Positions 17,290 through 26,812 of a DNA stretch of 64,000 nucleotides are shown in pieces (position 1 is the first letter of the stretch; the number at the start of each line of letters is the position of its first letter). A program made the translations under genes and the position numbers. Source of the stretch: Qipengyuania proteolytica (GTDB lineage: Bacteria > Pseudomonadota > Alphaproteobacteria > Sphingomonadales > Sphingomonadaceae); contig NZ_JAIGNN010000001.1 in NCBI RefSeq assembly GCF_019711565.1, positions 744,001-808,000 on the forward strand, given 5' to 3'. The notes under the pieces were generated by a model. It did not search any database. It had not been told where the DNA came from and saw only the letters and a list, made by a program, of their open reading frames with translations.

Positions 17290-18404
17290 CGGACGACGGG
17301 GCGGCGCCCGCCTGGGACCGCTTCGCCCACTGGCGCGCCTGGCCCGCAAGGGTGCTGCTTGCGGTGGTCACCGTGCTGCTGGTCCTCGCGGCGTTCACCC
17401 CGCTCACCGCGACCATGGATGGCGCGCCCGCAGAAGTCCCCGAATTCGCGCAGGCCGACGATGCCACGAGCGCCGGAGAAGAGCCCGAGCGCGACGAGGA
17501 CCTCGCTTTCTATGACCGCGTGATCGAGCGCGTCGCGGACGGCGAGAACTATTACGTTTTCATCGTCGAGGAGCAGCGCGCGCGGAACTATCCCGTCCGT
17601 CCCGGCGCGACCGTGCGCCTGCCGACGCTCGCCTATATCCATGCCTGGCTGGGCGAGCCGGGCATGATCGTCCTCTCGATCCTGCTCATGGTCGCCTGCA
17701 TCTGGGCGTGGTGGAAGCGGCTGGGCGAGGAGCCCGGCGGCAAACGCATGCAGCGGATCGGCGCAGCGCTGATGTTCATGGGCGGCTCGCTGGGCCTCAA
17801 CCGCGGTTATTTCGTGCTGCACGAGCTGTGGGCGGGTATGCTGATCGCGCTCGCTTTCGGCCTGCACCGGCCCGGGCGCTGGGGCTGGGCGCTGGCGGTC
17901 GCCGCACTGGCGCTGGCGATCCGCGAGCATGCGCTGCCCTTCGTACTTCTGCTCGGCGCGATGGCGGCCTGGCGGCGCGACTGGAAGGAGGCGGTCGCCT
18001 GGGGCGCGCTCGTGGCCGTGTTCCTCGCCGCGATGAGCTGGCACCTCGCGCAGGTCGAACCGCAGGTCCTGCCGAGCGATCCCGAAAGCCCCGACTGGTT
18101 CGTGTTGCGCGGCCTCTCCGGCTGGCTCGGCAATATCGTGCTGTCATCCAACCTGCGCTTCCTGCCGCATGAGGTGGCGGGACCGCTGGTGCTGCTGATG
18201 GCCCTGGGCTGGGCGGGCTGGAAATCGCCTGCCGGGACAACCGGCACCTTCCTCTACCTCGGCTACGGCCTCGCCTTCATGCTCGCGGGGCGGGCGAACA
18301 ATTTCTACTGGGGCGCGGTCGTGGCCCCGGCGATGTTCATCGGGCTGGCGTTCCTGCCGATTGCACTCCGGTCGCTGGTCACATCCGCCAAGGGCCGGGC
18401 ATGA
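17256..18404 (+). CDS. Polytopic membrane protein, first of a paralogous pair
   Basis: A 382-residue integral membrane protein of no family I can name with certainty. One hydrophobic segment near residue 33-50 is followed by a periplasmic loop containing DGENYYVFIVEEQRARNYPV, then seven or so more membrane segments; the layout recalls GT-C glycosyltransferase-like proteins. It is paralogous to the next gene: NYY/DYY loop, LHELWAGMLIALAFGL versus SHELQAGLLISLALAL, AIREHALPF versus AIRELAAPF, and NNFYWG versus ENFYWM. The start ATG lies inside ubiB (34-nt overlap), implying coupling. The function may be tied to envelope or quinone-lipid metabolism, but this is speculation. Confidence 0.75.
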   Translation: MGGSGTGPDRLTDDGAAPAWDRFAHWRAWPARVLLAVVTVLLVLAAFTPLTATMDGAPAEVPEFAQADDATSAGEEPERDEDLAFYDRVIERVADGENYYVFIVEEQRARNYPVRPGATVRLPTLAYIHAWLGEPGMIVLSILLMVACIWAWWKRLGEEPGGKRMQRIGAALMFMGGSLGLNRGYFVLHELWAGMLIALAFGLHRPGRWGWALAVAALALAIREHALPFVLLLGAMAAWRRDWKEAVAWGALVAVFLAAMSWHLAQVEPQVLPSDPESPDWFVLRGLSGWLGNIVLSSNLRFLPHEVAGPLVLLMALGWAGWKSPAGTTGTFLYLGYGLAFMLAGRANNFYWGAVVAPAMFIGLAFLPIALRSLVTSAKGRA

Positions 18405-19486
18405 CGCTGCCCGAACGCCCCTTTGCGCTCCTGCCGCGCTGGGCGGCCGCGCTGGTGCTGCTGCTCACGCTCCTGGCCTGCGGGTGGAATGCCCTCGCGC
18501 TCGACACCCGCAACACAGCGCACGAGAGCGATATCGAGCAGCGCCTCGATCGCGGAGAGAAGCTCGACATGGACCTCTACCGGCAGGTCCATGCCGCCGT
18601 GTCGCAGGGGGAGGACTATTACGTCGTCGCCGTGCAGGGAAACCGCGAGTTCGACTTCCCGACCAAGCCCTTCGTGACGGTGCGGACCCCGGTCATGGCT
18701 TGGTGCGCGGCGCTATGGGGGGACTTGGGCTGGCGCGTCATCGCTGCGATCCTCTGGGTCGCCAACGCGCTGGCGTGGCTGTTTGTGCTCGGTGGGCAGG
18801 TCGCGCGGCGCGAGCGGGATGCGGCGGTGACGCTGTCAATGCTGTTCGGTGCCGCCGCCTTCATTCCAGAGGTCGCGGTCTCGCACGAGTTGCAGGCCGG
18901 CTTGCTGATCTCGCTCGCGCTCGCGCTGTCGGCAACGCGGCTGTGGATCGCGGCGTTGATCGCCGCAGTCCTCGGCATCGCCATCCGCGAGCTGGCCGCG
19001 CCCTTCCTGCTGGCCTGGGCGGCCGTGGCGCTCGTCGCGGGGCGCAGGCGCGAATTCGCAGGCGTGCTGGTGGCGTCGATCCTCGTGGCGCTCGGCCTGT
19101 GGCTGCATGCGCAGGGGGTTGCGGCGCACCGCCTTCCCGGTGACATGACCTCCCCCGGCTGGCAGGGGCTCTTCGGACCCTCGCTCCCGCTCTATGGCAT
19201 TCACGTCACCACGCTGCTGCAGACCTTGCCGCTCTGGCTGGCGGGCCCGCTCGGCGTCTTGCCGCTGCTCGGCTGGATGGCGCTGGGCGGCAGGACCGGC
19301 GCTTTGGCAACGCTGTGGTTCGGCGGGTTCATGGCCGCCGTCGCGATCTTCGCGCGGCAGGAGAACTTCTACTGGATGGGGCTGTTCGTGCCTGCCTACG
19401 GGGTCGGCCTCGCCTTCGTGCCGCGCGCGCTGCGCGATCTCGGCCAAGCGGTCAGACCGACCGCTGCGGCCAGCCCCACGTCTTGA
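18401..19486 (+). CDS. Polytopic membrane protein, second of a paralogous pair
   Basis: A 361-residue membrane protein paralogous to the gene before it, coupled to it by ATGA. It has the same architecture: N-terminal membrane segment (about 15-33), an external loop with GEDYYVVAVQGNREFDFPTK, then about seven hydrophobic segments and the closing ENFYWMGLFVPAYGVGLAF motif. The conserved His-Glu (SHELQAG) and Arg-Glu (AIREL) pairs within membrane segments could be functional. Its 3' end overlaps by 35 nt the end of the convergent gene at 19452-19841. Confidence 0.75.
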   Translation: MTLPERPFALLPRWAAALVLLLTLLACGWNALALDTRNTAHESDIEQRLDRGEKLDMDLYRQVHAAVSQGEDYYVVAVQGNREFDFPTKPFVTVRTPVMAWCAALWGDLGWRVIAAILWVANALAWLFVLGGQVARRERDAAVTLSMLFGAAAFIPEVAVSHELQAGLLISLALALSATRLWIAALIAAVLGIAIRELAAPFLLAWAAVALVAGRRREFAGVLVASILVALGLWLHAQGVAAHRLPGDMTSPGWQGLFGPSLPLYGIHVTTLLQTLPLWLAGPLGVLPLLGWMALGGRTGALATLWFGGFMAAVAIFARQENFYWMGLFVPAYGVGLAFVPRALRDLGQAVRPTAAASPTS

Positions 19487-19841
19487 TCGCGAAACCGAGC
19501 ACGGCGATGTGGAGCCCTTCGACCGCCATCGGCACGATCCAGCCGTCGTAGGGCCCTTCGGCCACAAGGTTGATCGCGCGCCCGGTGAAGGCGATCGCGA
19601 ACAGGCCCAACGCAGGGAGCAGCACGTCCCCGCGCCGGCGCCACGCGCCCCAGCCCATCGACAGGGCCGAGATGTAGAAGAAGGCGGTCATGTCTCCCCG
19701 CAAGGTCGAACTGCCATGCGTGCTGGTGGTCGCGAGGCCGAAATCGGCTCCCGAAGTGACCGGATTCACAAGGAAACCCGTTCCCAGAACCAGGTCGAGA
19801 ATCGCCAGTGCCAGGATGATGGCGCTCAAGATGACGTGCAT
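19452..19841 (-). CDS. Small four-helix membrane protein (DUF4345-like)
   Basis: A 129-residue protein with four predicted membrane segments (about 2-24, 48-66, 74-94 and 102-120), resembling small DUF4345-type membrane proteins; I cannot confirm the family by eye. The start is the ATG at 19841, preceded at 6 nt by GGAG on the minus strand, instead of a GTG or ATG 10 codons upstream. The gene is divergent from coaBC and its 3' end overlaps the 3' end of the membrane-protein gene on the other strand. No function is proposed. Confidence 0.7.
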   Translation of the reverse strand: MHVILSAIILALAILDLVLGTGFLVNPVTSGADFGLATTSTHGSSTLRGDMTAFFYISALSMGWGAWRRRGDVLLPALGLFAIAFTGRAINLVAEGPYDGWIVPMAVEGLHIAVLGFAIKTWGWPQRSV

Positions 19842-19957
19842 TTTCCCCTCCGTTACCCCTTTTTCAACCATACGGCCCTACGGGTAATCCCGCAATCTGT
19901 CCGCGCTATGCGCTGGCCATGGAGAACGGGGGGCGCTAGCAAGCGCTTGATGACACG

Positions 19958-21745
19958 ATGGGAATGCACTCGCCGATCCGCGTGGAGCCACGCGCGAAGC
20001 ACGAAAACGAACGGGAAACGGGCGTGACAGGCCCGCGCATCCTGCTCGTCATCGGTGGCGGTATCGCCGCCTACAAGTCGTGCGAACTGGTTCGCATGAT
20101 CCGCAAGGCGGGGGGTTCTGTCACCTGCGTGCTGACCGAAGGCGGCCAGCAGTTCGTCACCCCGATGGCGCTCGCTGCGCTGAGCGAGAACAAGGTCTAC
20201 ACGTCGCTGTTCGATCTCAAGGACGAGGTCGAGATGGGCCATATCCAGCTCAGCCGGGAGGCCGACCTCGTGGTCGTGTGCCCGGCGACGGCCGACCTGC
20301 TCGCCAAGATGGCAGCGGGGATTGCGGACGACCTCGCCACCACTCTGATCCTCGCGACCGACAAGCCTGTGCTGACCGTTCCCGCGATGAATGTGAAGAT
20401 GTGGGAGCATTCGGCGACCCAGCGCAATGCGGACTGGCTGCGCCAGGCCGGCGTGAAGGTGATGGATCCGGACGAAGGCCCGATGGCCTGCGGCGAATTC
20501 GGTCCCGGTCGCCTGCCTGAGCCGGCGGCGATCCTCGCTCGCATTGCCGAGGAACTCGATCTCGACATCGAGGTGCCCGAACTGCCCGCACCCGCCGCTG
20601 CGCAGCTGGCGGCGCCGCAGCCGGCGCAGGACGAGGTCGAGGATGAGGCCGCCTCGCTCGTAGAAGCGCTCGAACCCGAGGACGAGGAAGAGGTCGTCAA
20701 GAGCGGCGGCGGGCTGGGCGGCCTGCTGTCGATGATCATCCCGCGCAGCACCCAGCGCCGCAGCCACGCGGAAATCGAGGCCGAGCTGGAGGCCCTGCCC
20801 GAAGACGACGAGCTGCTCGACGCCGAGGACTTCATCGAGGAGGAGGTGCCCGAAATCGATCCGGTCGATGCCGGTCCGCTGCTCGCGACCAAGGGCAAGG
20901 CCGCATCCGCGCCGCCGACCGATCCCGAGGCGATCAATCACGAGGTCGCGCGCAAGGGCGCAATGGCCAAGCCGCAGCCGATTGCCGGGGACCGCCAGAC
21001 GATCTCGGTCGCCTTCGCCGATTCTCCGCTAGCCGGGCAGATGGAATTCGATCCCGATCCCGAACACCGCCCGCTCTACGGCAGGCATGTGCTTGTCACG
21101 GCCGGCCCGACGCGCGAGCCGATCGACCCGGTGCGCTACATCGCCAACCGTTCGAGCGGGAAGCAGGGCTTCGCGATCGCCGCGATGGCCGCTGCCGCCG
21201 GGGCGCGGGTGACGCTGATTGCCGGCCCGGTGCACCTGCCGACCCCGGTGGGGGTCGACCGGATCGACGTCGAAACCGCCGAGGACATGGCCGAGGAAGT
21301 GCGCAACGCGCTGCCCGCGGATGCCGCCTTCATGGTGGCAGCCGTCTCCGACTGGAAGAGCCGCAGCATTGCCGCCGAAAAGATGAAGAAGCGCGGCAGT
21401 GCGCCGCCCGCGCTGATCCTGGCCGAGAATCCCGATATCCTCGCCAACACGGCCGCGGGCAAGAAACGCCCGGCGCTGCTGGTCGGCTTCGCCGCCGAGA
21501 CCGAGAACGTTGTCGAAAACGCCAAGTCCAAGCGCAAGCGCAAGGGCGCCGACTGGATCATCGCCAACAATGTGGCCTGGTCCGAAGGCGAAAGCGTCAT
21601 GGGCGGCGACATGAACCAAGTGCATGTGGTCACGTCGAACGGCGTCGAAAGCCTGCCGGAAATGCCCAAGGAAGAAGTCGCGCGCGAACTCGTGCGCATG
21701 GCAGCCGAAGCGCTCAATGGGGGCGGGAAGGATGCGGATGACTGA
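19958..21745 (+). CDS. coaBC: Bifunctional CoaBC with a long acidic linker
   Basis: Makes 4'-phosphopantetheine from phosphopantothenate and cysteine in coenzyme A synthesis. The N-terminal flavin decarboxylase domain (CoaC) shows [51 protein letters not shown] and [13 protein letters not shown]. The C-terminal ligase domain (CoaB) starts near residue 370 with [18 protein letters not shown] and NRSSGKQG. Usual CoaBC is about 400 residues; this one is 595, because about 165 residues (roughly 204-369) rich in Glu, Asp and Ala separate the domains. An in-frame GTG at 20024 would drop 22 unlike N-terminal residues and may be the true start. dut overlaps the end by 8 nt. Confidence 0.94.
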   Translation: MGMHSPIRVEPRAKHENERETGVTGPRILLVIGGGIAAYKSCELVRMIRKAGGSVTCVLTEGGQQFVTPMALAALSENKVYTSLFDLKDEVEMGHIQLSREADLVVVCPATADLLAKMAAGIADDLATTLILATDKPVLTVPAMNVKMWEHSATQRNADWLRQAGVKVMDPDEGPMACGEFGPGRLPEPAAILARIAEELDLDIEVPELPAPAAAQLAAPQPAQDEVEDEAASLVEALEPEDEEEVVKSGGGLGGLLSMIIPRSTQRRSHAEIEAELEALPEDDELLDAEDFIEEEVPEIDPVDAGPLLATKGKAASAPPTDPEAINHEVARKGAMAKPQPIAGDRQTISVAFADSPLAGQMEFDPDPEHRPLYGRHVLVTAGPTREPIDPVRYIANRSSGKQGFAIAAMAAAAGARVTLIAGPVHLPTPVGVDRIDVETAEDMAEEVRNALPADAAFMVAAVSDWKSRSIAAEKMKKRGSAPPALILAENPDILANTAAGKKRPALLVGFAAETENVVENAKSKRKRKGADWIIANNVAWSEGESVMGGDMNQVHVVTSNGVESLPEMPKEEVARELVRMAAEALNGGGKDADD

Positions 21746-22196
21746 TCGTGTCGGGGTGCAGATCAAGCGGCTGCCCCATGGCCATGGTCTCGACCTGCCC
21801 GCCTACGCCACCAGCGGCGCGGCAGGGATGGACGTTGTCTCCGCCGAGGCGGTGACCTTGCGCGTCGGCCAGCGGCACGCCGTGGCGACGGGCCTCGCGG
21901 TGGCGATCCCGGACGGTTACGAAATCCAGGTCCGCCCGCGGTCCGGCCTAGCGCTCAAGCACGGCATCACCGTGCCCAACACGCCCGGCACGATCGACAG
22001 CGACTATCGCGGTGAATTGAAGGTCATCATGATCAACCACGGAGCGGACGATTTCGCGATTGCCCGCGGCGACCGCATCGCGCAGCTGGTGCTGGCACCG
22101 GTTACGCAGGCCGAATGGGAGGTGGTCGAACAGCTTGACGAAACCGCCCGCGGCGCGGGCGGATTCGGTTCCACCGGCGGACATAAAAAACTCTAA
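21738..22196 (+). CDS. dut: dUTP pyrophosphatase
   Basis: Trimeric dUTPase that splits dUTP to dUMP, keeping uracil out of DNA and feeding thymidylate synthesis. The 152-residue protein has the five family motifs, among them [11 protein letters not shown] (1), [11 protein letters not shown] (2), [13 protein letters not shown] (3), [13 protein letters not shown] (4) and the mobile C-terminal [10 protein letters not shown] (5). The start ATG at 21738 has GGGAAGG 6 nt upstream and overlaps the coaBC stop by 8 nt. The coaBC-dut order is widespread in alphaproteobacteria. Confidence 0.96.
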   Translation: MTDRVGVQIKRLPHGHGLDLPAYATSGAAGMDVVSAEAVTLRVGQRHAVATGLAVAIPDGYEIQVRPRSGLALKHGITVPNTPGTIDSDYRGELKVIMINHGADDFAIARGDRIAQLVLAPVTQAEWEVVEQLDETARGAGGFGSTGGHKKL

Positions 22197-22282
22197 AAAT
22201 CAATACTTTACATTAGCGAAAGCCGTGGCAAAGGCGCGTTTGGGCAGATCGCCTGAGTGCCTTGTTGCAGGGAGAGTCGCGA

Positions 22283-23035
22283 ATGAAATCCGGTTACGCT
22301 GGGATGGCACTGGTTGCCATGCTTACTTTGGTGTCTTGCGGTGGGGAAGACGCACCCCCGGCCCCGCCGGTGGAAACTCCCACGCCTCCACCCACGCCGC
22401 CCGTCGTGGTCACCGATATCGATTTTGCGACCCAGGCCGCGCTCTGGAGCAGCGACTATGCCGACTATTCGCCCGGCATGGAAAGCGGTATCGCCTTCGA
22501 AAGCGGGCTGCGTGATCTTCCGGCGCCCCTCACCGGCAAGGGCCTGCTGCTGGGCGGTCGCAATGCGTCGGACGATCTGCTGATGTATGCGTTCAGCGCG
22601 TACCAGGGCTTCGCACCCGACACAGACTACAAGGTCAAGGCCACCGTCACGATTGCCACCAATGCGCCCGACAGCTGCTTCGGAGCAGGCGGGCCGCCGT
22701 CCGCCCTGTGGCTGCGGGCGGGCGCCGCCCCGCGTGCACCGGCCAAAGCCTATGACCCCGCCTTGCAGCTGGTGCGGGTCAATGTCGACAAAGGCGAACA
22801 GGCCGGAGACGGGACCGAAGCGGTCGTGCTGGGAGACATCGGCACGCCCGATGCAGGCGACTGCCTGTCCCCGACCTATGCGATCAAGGTCCTGCCGGAA
22901 CGCAGCGATGCGCCGGTGATCCGTTCCACCGCGGACGGCCGGCTGTGGCTGTTCCTCGGGACCGAGAGCGGTTTCGAGGCGCGCTCGGAATATTACCTCC
23001 TCAGCGCGCGCTTCACCTTCGAACCGCAGCCCTGA
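22283..23035 (+). CDS. Putative lipoprotein of unknown function
   Basis: A 250-residue protein with a lipoprotein signal: a short basic start, hydrophobic core and lipobox LVSC (Cys at about residue 17), followed by a Pro-rich stalk (PPAPPVETPTPPPTPP). The globular part looks beta-rich, with motifs DFATQAALWSSDY and YKVKATVTIATNAP and a probable Cys pair (DSCFG and GDCLS). I do not recognise the fold; extracellular carbohydrate-binding-like beta sandwiches look similar. The ATG at 22283 has GGGAGAG about 7 nt upstream. A terminator hairpin follows. Confidence 0.75.
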   Translation: MKSGYAGMALVAMLTLVSCGGEDAPPAPPVETPTPPPTPPVVVTDIDFATQAALWSSDYADYSPGMESGIAFESGLRDLPAPLTGKGLLLGGRNASDDLLMYAFSAYQGFAPDTDYKVKATVTIATNAPDSCFGAGGPPSALWLRAGAAPRAPAKAYDPALQLVRVNVDKGEQAGDGTEAVVLGDIGTPDAGDCLSPTYAIKVLPERSDAPVIRSTADGRLWLFLGTESGFEARSEYYLLSARFTFEPQP

Positions 23036-23050
23036 GCGGCCACTACCGAA

Positions 23051-23080
23051 GAGGGCGGCCTCCGCAAGGAAGCCGCCCTC
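23051..23080. terminator. Hairpin between convergent genes
   Basis: GAGGGCGGC (23051-23059) and GCCGCCCTC (23072-23080) form a 9-bp GC stem with a 12-nt loop, 15 nt after the lipoprotein stop and 31 nt before the end of the convergent DUF4136 gene. There is no strong T-run, so it could serve both directions as a weak or Rho-aided terminator. Confidence 0.55.
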
Positions 23081-23111
23081 TCGGTCAAACGCGATTGACG
23101 GGTGATCGGGA

Positions 23112-23816
23112 TCAGTCGATCCGGCGGACCGTCTTCTTTTCCGGTGCGATCGAGATACGCACCGTCTCGCCCGAATTGCCGGGGAATTCGGTGAACATCG
23201 CCTCGACCAAATTGGGCACGAGATACTGCAACCGGTTCGAGGTCGACATGGCCTGCGCCTTGCCTTCGAACAGCCGCTCGCCGGTAGTTGCACGGTCGAT
23301 CTTCATGTCGATGCCGCTGGTATAGACGGTGTAGCTGGTCACTTCCGGGCCGCCGAACCACGGGTCGTAGAAGCCGTAGCCCCAGCGCGAGCCGATGTAG
23401 CGCGGGCGGTAAAAGCCGCCGAAGCGCGAGCGGTAGAAGGGCCGGTGATAGCCATACCACGGATCGTAGAACGGATCGGAAAAGCCGGTGGTGCGCACGC
23501 GTTCGCGGCCGTTGTCGACACCGTAGTCGAACCGCACCAGCAGGCTCGCCGCGTCGGCCGAAGCCGCTTCGGCATAGCCGAGGCGCTGCATCTGCTCTTC
23601 CACGAGATCGGCATATTGCGAGAATTCGAGACCGCCCGCGAGCGCCGGATCGTCGGCGACGACGTAGAAGGTCTCCCCGGTCGGTGCCGGCAGCTGCGTC
23701 TGGAAGCGCGAGACATCGGCCTTGAACGGCGTCGCACAGGCGGCGAGGCCGGCAAGGATCATCGGCACGGAGGCGAGTTTGAGAGTGCGCCCCCAACCCT
23801 TTTTCAGGTCAGTCAT
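23112..23816 (-). CDS. DUF4136 lipoprotein
   Basis: A 234-residue lipoprotein: basic start (TDLKKGWGR), hydrophobic segment and lipobox LAAC at about residue 27. The mature part fits DUF4136: FQTQLPAPTGETFYVV, the GLEFSQYADLVEEQMQRLGY block, a central Tyr/Phe/Arg/Gly-rich stretch (many DPWYG and FYRPR-like units between about 118 and 158) and a C-terminal sandwich ending with TGERLFEGKAQ and VRISI. The family is predicted to sit on the inner leaflet of the outer membrane; its function is unknown. The start ATG at 23816 is supported by the lipoprotein signal that follows it. Confidence 0.82.
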   Translation of the reverse strand: MTDLKKGWGRTLKLASVPMILAGLAACATPFKADVSRFQTQLPAPTGETFYVVADDPALAGGLEFSQYADLVEEQMQRLGYAEAASADAASLLVRFDYGVDNGRERVRTTGFSDPFYDPWYGYHRPFYRSRFGGFYRPRYIGSRWGYGFYDPWFGGPEVTSYTVYTSGIDMKIDRATTGERLFEGKAQAMSTSNRLQYLVPNLVEAMFTEFPGNSGETVRISIAPEKKTVRRID

Positions 23817-23982
23817 ACTCAGTCCCTTTCGAACGGATGCGCATCGTATCACGATAACGCGGTGTTGCGCAGCCCGCCGCTTCCCCAAGGCGCACTGTCA
23901 GCGAATGTGCCGATATGTAGACGAACCGTTATGAACCCGGATTGAATGTCCGGATTCACAAATGTTGCAGTCTTTCCGCCGC

Positions 23983-24999
23983 TTAACGGACGAGACCGAG
24001 CGCCCGATAAGTCGCGTCGAGCGTGTCGCGACCGGCCTCGCGCGCTTGCGAGGCGCCGCGCGCGAGGATCGCGTCGAGCGCTTCCTGGTCGTCCTTCAGT
24101 TCGAGGAAGCGCGCGTTGATCGGGGCCAGCGTGTCGACCAGCAATTGGCCAAGCGCGGGTTTAAACGCACCGAAGCCCTGTCCGCCGAATTCGCCCAGCA
24201 CCCGCTCCACGCTCTTGCCGGCAATGGCGGCGTAGATCCCCACGAGGTTCTGCGCCTCGGCCCGGCCTTCCAGTTCCTTTTCGTTGTCCGGCAGGGGCTC
24301 GGGGTCGGTCTTGGCCTTCTTGACCTTCTTGATGATCGTGTCGGCATCGTCGGTCAGGCTGATCCGGCTCATGTCGGACGGATCGGACTTGGACATCTTG
24401 GCAGTCCCGTCGCGCAGGCTCATGATCCGCGCCGCGGCGGGCGGGATGTAGGGCTCGGGCAGGGTGAAAAGGGGCGCATCATCGGTGCAGAAGTCGTTGT
24501 TGAACTTCTGCGCGATGTCGCGGGCGAGCTCGAGGTGCTGCTTCTGGTCCTCGCCCACCGGCACGTGGGTCGCCTGGTAGAGCAGCACGTCGGCGGCCTG
24601 CAGCACCGGGTAGGTGAACAGCGCGACCGACTGGCCTTCGCGGTTCTTGCCCGCCTTGTCCTTCCACTGCGTCATGCGGTTCAGCCAGCCCATCCGGGCG
24701 GTGCCGTTAAGCAGCCATTGCAGCTCGGCATGGGCGGGGACCTGCGCCTGGTTGAACAGCACGGTCTTCGCCGGATCGACCCCGCAGGCGACCAGCGTGG
24801 CGACCATTTCGCGCGTGTTGCGCGTCAATTCGGCCGGGTCATGCGGTTGCGAGATCGCGTGGAGGTCGGCGAGGAAAATGAAGCATTCGCCGCCGGCGGC
24901 ATGCGCCTCGTCCTGCAGCTTCACGTAGTTGACGATCGCGCCGAGGTAGTTGCCGAGATGCGGCTTTCCGGTGGGCTGGATGCCCGAAACGACTCTCAT
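23983..24999 (-). CDS. trpS: Tryptophanyl-tRNA synthetase
   Basis: Class I aminoacyl-tRNA synthetase charging tRNA-Trp. The 338-residue protein has the HIGH-equivalent [13 protein letters not shown] near the N-terminus, [11 protein letters not shown], the family [17 protein letters not shown] and the KMSKS loop ([10 protein letters not shown]). I start at the ATG at 24999; a GTG 12 nt upstream is possible. The gene follows murJ on the same strand after 180 nt that contain one hairpin (25027-25046). Confidence 0.95.
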   Translation of the reverse strand: MRVVSGIQPTGKPHLGNYLGAIVNYVKLQDEAHAAGGECFIFLADLHAISQPHDPAELTRNTREMVATLVACGVDPAKTVLFNQAQVPAHAELQWLLNGTARMGWLNRMTQWKDKAGKNREGQSVALFTYPVLQAADVLLYQATHVPVGEDQKQHLELARDIAQKFNNDFCTDDAPLFTLPEPYIPPAAARIMSLRDGTAKMSKSDPSDMSRISLTDDADTIIKKVKKAKTDPEPLPDNEKELEGRAEAQNLVGIYAAIAGKSVERVLGEFGGQGFGAFKPALGQLLVDTLAPINARFLELKDDQEALDAILARGASQAREAGRDTLDATYRALGLVR

Positions 25000-25179
25000 G
25001 GGAAGACTCACTTGTAGACTGGATGGGGCTGGCCGATGCGCCAGCCGGATTGGGGCTCTTTAGTTCAAGAGTTTCCAAGCCATCGCCAGGCCGCCCGCCC
25101 GCGCAGCATGAAGCGCGCCGGGGCCGAACGGGTCGAGAGGAGCGTGTCAGTCATCGCGCGCGGGCATAGCACAGGCATG

Positions 25180-26784
25180 TCAATCGGCAAGGTCGCCCGC
25201 TTCGGCAGAGGCCGGCGCGGGCGTGCGGCGGGTCAGGGCGGCAATGCGCTGCCGGTCGACTGCGCCGACCGCGAAGGCGACGCCGAAATAGACGATCGCC
25301 GAACAGGTGACGAGCGCAAGCAGGGCGCCGACCCGGGCGAAGAGTCCGGCGGCATACCAGCCGGTCAACAGATCGCGTGCGAACCACAAGGCGAGGCCCA
25401 TTGCGGCCGCTGCGACCAGCTGGCGCAGGATGCGGCCCACGAGAGCAAGGGGGACTGCGTAATAGCCGCGTCGCGCGAGCACGATGCAGAGATAGATCAC
25501 ATTGATCCAGGCCCCCACGACGCTGGCGAGCGCGATCCCCGCGACCCCGTAATCGGTCACCACGACGAAGTTCATCGCGACGAAAACCGCCAGCGAAATG
25601 AAGGCCGCATAGACCGGAGTACGCGTATCCGATCGCGCGTAGAAATTGGGCACCAGCACCTTGACCAGTACATAGGCCGGCAGGCCCAGAACCAGGATGG
25701 CGAGCACCTGGCCGGTAAGTTCGGCTTGCTCCAGACTGAAGCGACCGCCCTGGAACAGCATCGTGATGAAGGGCACGGCGCAGATCGCCATGGCCACCGC
25801 CGCCGGAATGGTCAGCAGCATGGCAAGCTCGATCGCATCGGACTGGATGCGATCGGCCCCTTCCTTGTTGTTGCTGCCGACGAAGCGCGACAGCGTGGGG
25901 AGGATCGCGGTCGAGAGCGCGATGCCGATGATGCCCAGCGGCAGCTGGTTCAACCGGTCGGCATAATTCATGTAGCTGATCGACCCGCTGTCGAGCTGGT
26001 TGAGAAAGTAGAGCTGGACGAGCGTGTTGATCTGGTAGGCCCCGCCGCCGATCGCCGCGGGCAACGCGATGATCGACAGGCGTTTCACCTCGGGCGTGAT
26101 GCGCGGCCACAGGAGCCGGGGACGAAAGCCTTCCACCCGCGTCCATATGTATAGCCAGGCAAGCTGCACCGTACCCCCGATCGTCACCGCCCATGCCTGA
26201 CCATACCCGACCTGCTCGATCGTCCAGCCCCTGTTCGACATGGCGTATTCGCCGAGCAGCAGGCTGGTGATGAGGATGAGGTTGAGAATGATCGGGAAGC
26301 TCGCCCCGGGCGCGAAGCGGCTGACCGAGTTGAGCATGCCGGTGAACAGCGTGACCAGGCTGACCAGCAGAATGTACGGGAACATGATCCGCGCGAAGTC
26401 GACTTCCATCGCGAAGGTCGCCGGATCTCCGCCCCCGTCGCCGAGCGCCATGATGACCCACGGCATCGCCAGCATCATGAGGGCGCAGAGCAGGATGAGC
26501 ACGGGCAGGAAGACGCTCAGCACATCGTCGGAGAAGCTGCGCGCGCTGTCGATCCCCCCCTCACCGTGCAGGCGTTTGGAGAACATCGGCACGAAAGCTG
26601 CCGAAAACGCGCCTTCCGCGAAGAGGCGGCGAAAGACGTTGGGGATGATGAATGCCTGGAACCAGGCGTCGGTGACGGCATTCGCGCCGAGGACGCGCGA
26701 GAAGATCATCTCGCGCGCCATCCCGGCGATACGGCTGACCATCGTCAGCCCGCCGATCGTCCCGACGTGTCTGAGCAGGCTCAT
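25180..26784 (-). CDS. murJ: Lipid II flippase MurJ
   Basis: Inner-membrane MOP-superfamily protein that moves lipid II to the periplasmic face for peptidoglycan synthesis. The 534-residue protein has about 14 membrane segments and family landmarks: the N-terminal GLTMVSRIAGMAREMIFSR, NVFRRLFAEGAFSAAFVPMF (including Arg residues of the central cavity), RFAPGASFPIILN, and DTRTPVYAAFISL. Length is typical. It is 28 nt downstream of secB on the same strand and likely shares its transcript. Confidence 0.95.
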   Translation of the reverse strand: MSLLRHVGTIGGLTMVSRIAGMAREMIFSRVLGANAVTDAWFQAFIIPNVFRRLFAEGAFSAAFVPMFSKRLHGEGGIDSARSFSDDVLSVFLPVLILLCALMMLAMPWVIMALGDGGGDPATFAMEVDFARIMFPYILLVSLVTLFTGMLNSVSRFAPGASFPIILNLILITSLLLGEYAMSNRGWTIEQVGYGQAWAVTIGGTVQLAWLYIWTRVEGFRPRLLWPRITPEVKRLSIIALPAAIGGGAYQINTLVQLYFLNQLDSGSISYMNYADRLNQLPLGIIGIALSTAILPTLSRFVGSNNKEGADRIQSDAIELAMLLTIPAAVAMAICAVPFITMLFQGGRFSLEQAELTGQVLAILVLGLPAYVLVKVLVPNFYARSDTRTPVYAAFISLAVFVAMNFVVVTDYGVAGIALASVVGAWINVIYLCIVLARRGYYAVPLALVGRILRQLVAAAAMGLALWFARDLLTGWYAAGLFARVGALLALVTCSAIVYFGVAFAVGAVDRQRIAALTRRTPAPASAEAGDLAD

Positions 26785-26812
26785 CGCCGCCCGCCTGCCG
26801 GACTATCCGCCC

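Noticed and set aside
15541..17349. A 602-codon minus-strand frame opposite ubiB
   Set aside because: ubiB has all its kinase-like motifs in the plus strand; the opposite frame is an artefact of third-position GC.
25065..25154. A 29-codon minus-strand ORF between murJ and trpS
   Set aside because: No clear ribosome site or family; Arg-rich composition is common in non-coding GC-rich sequence.
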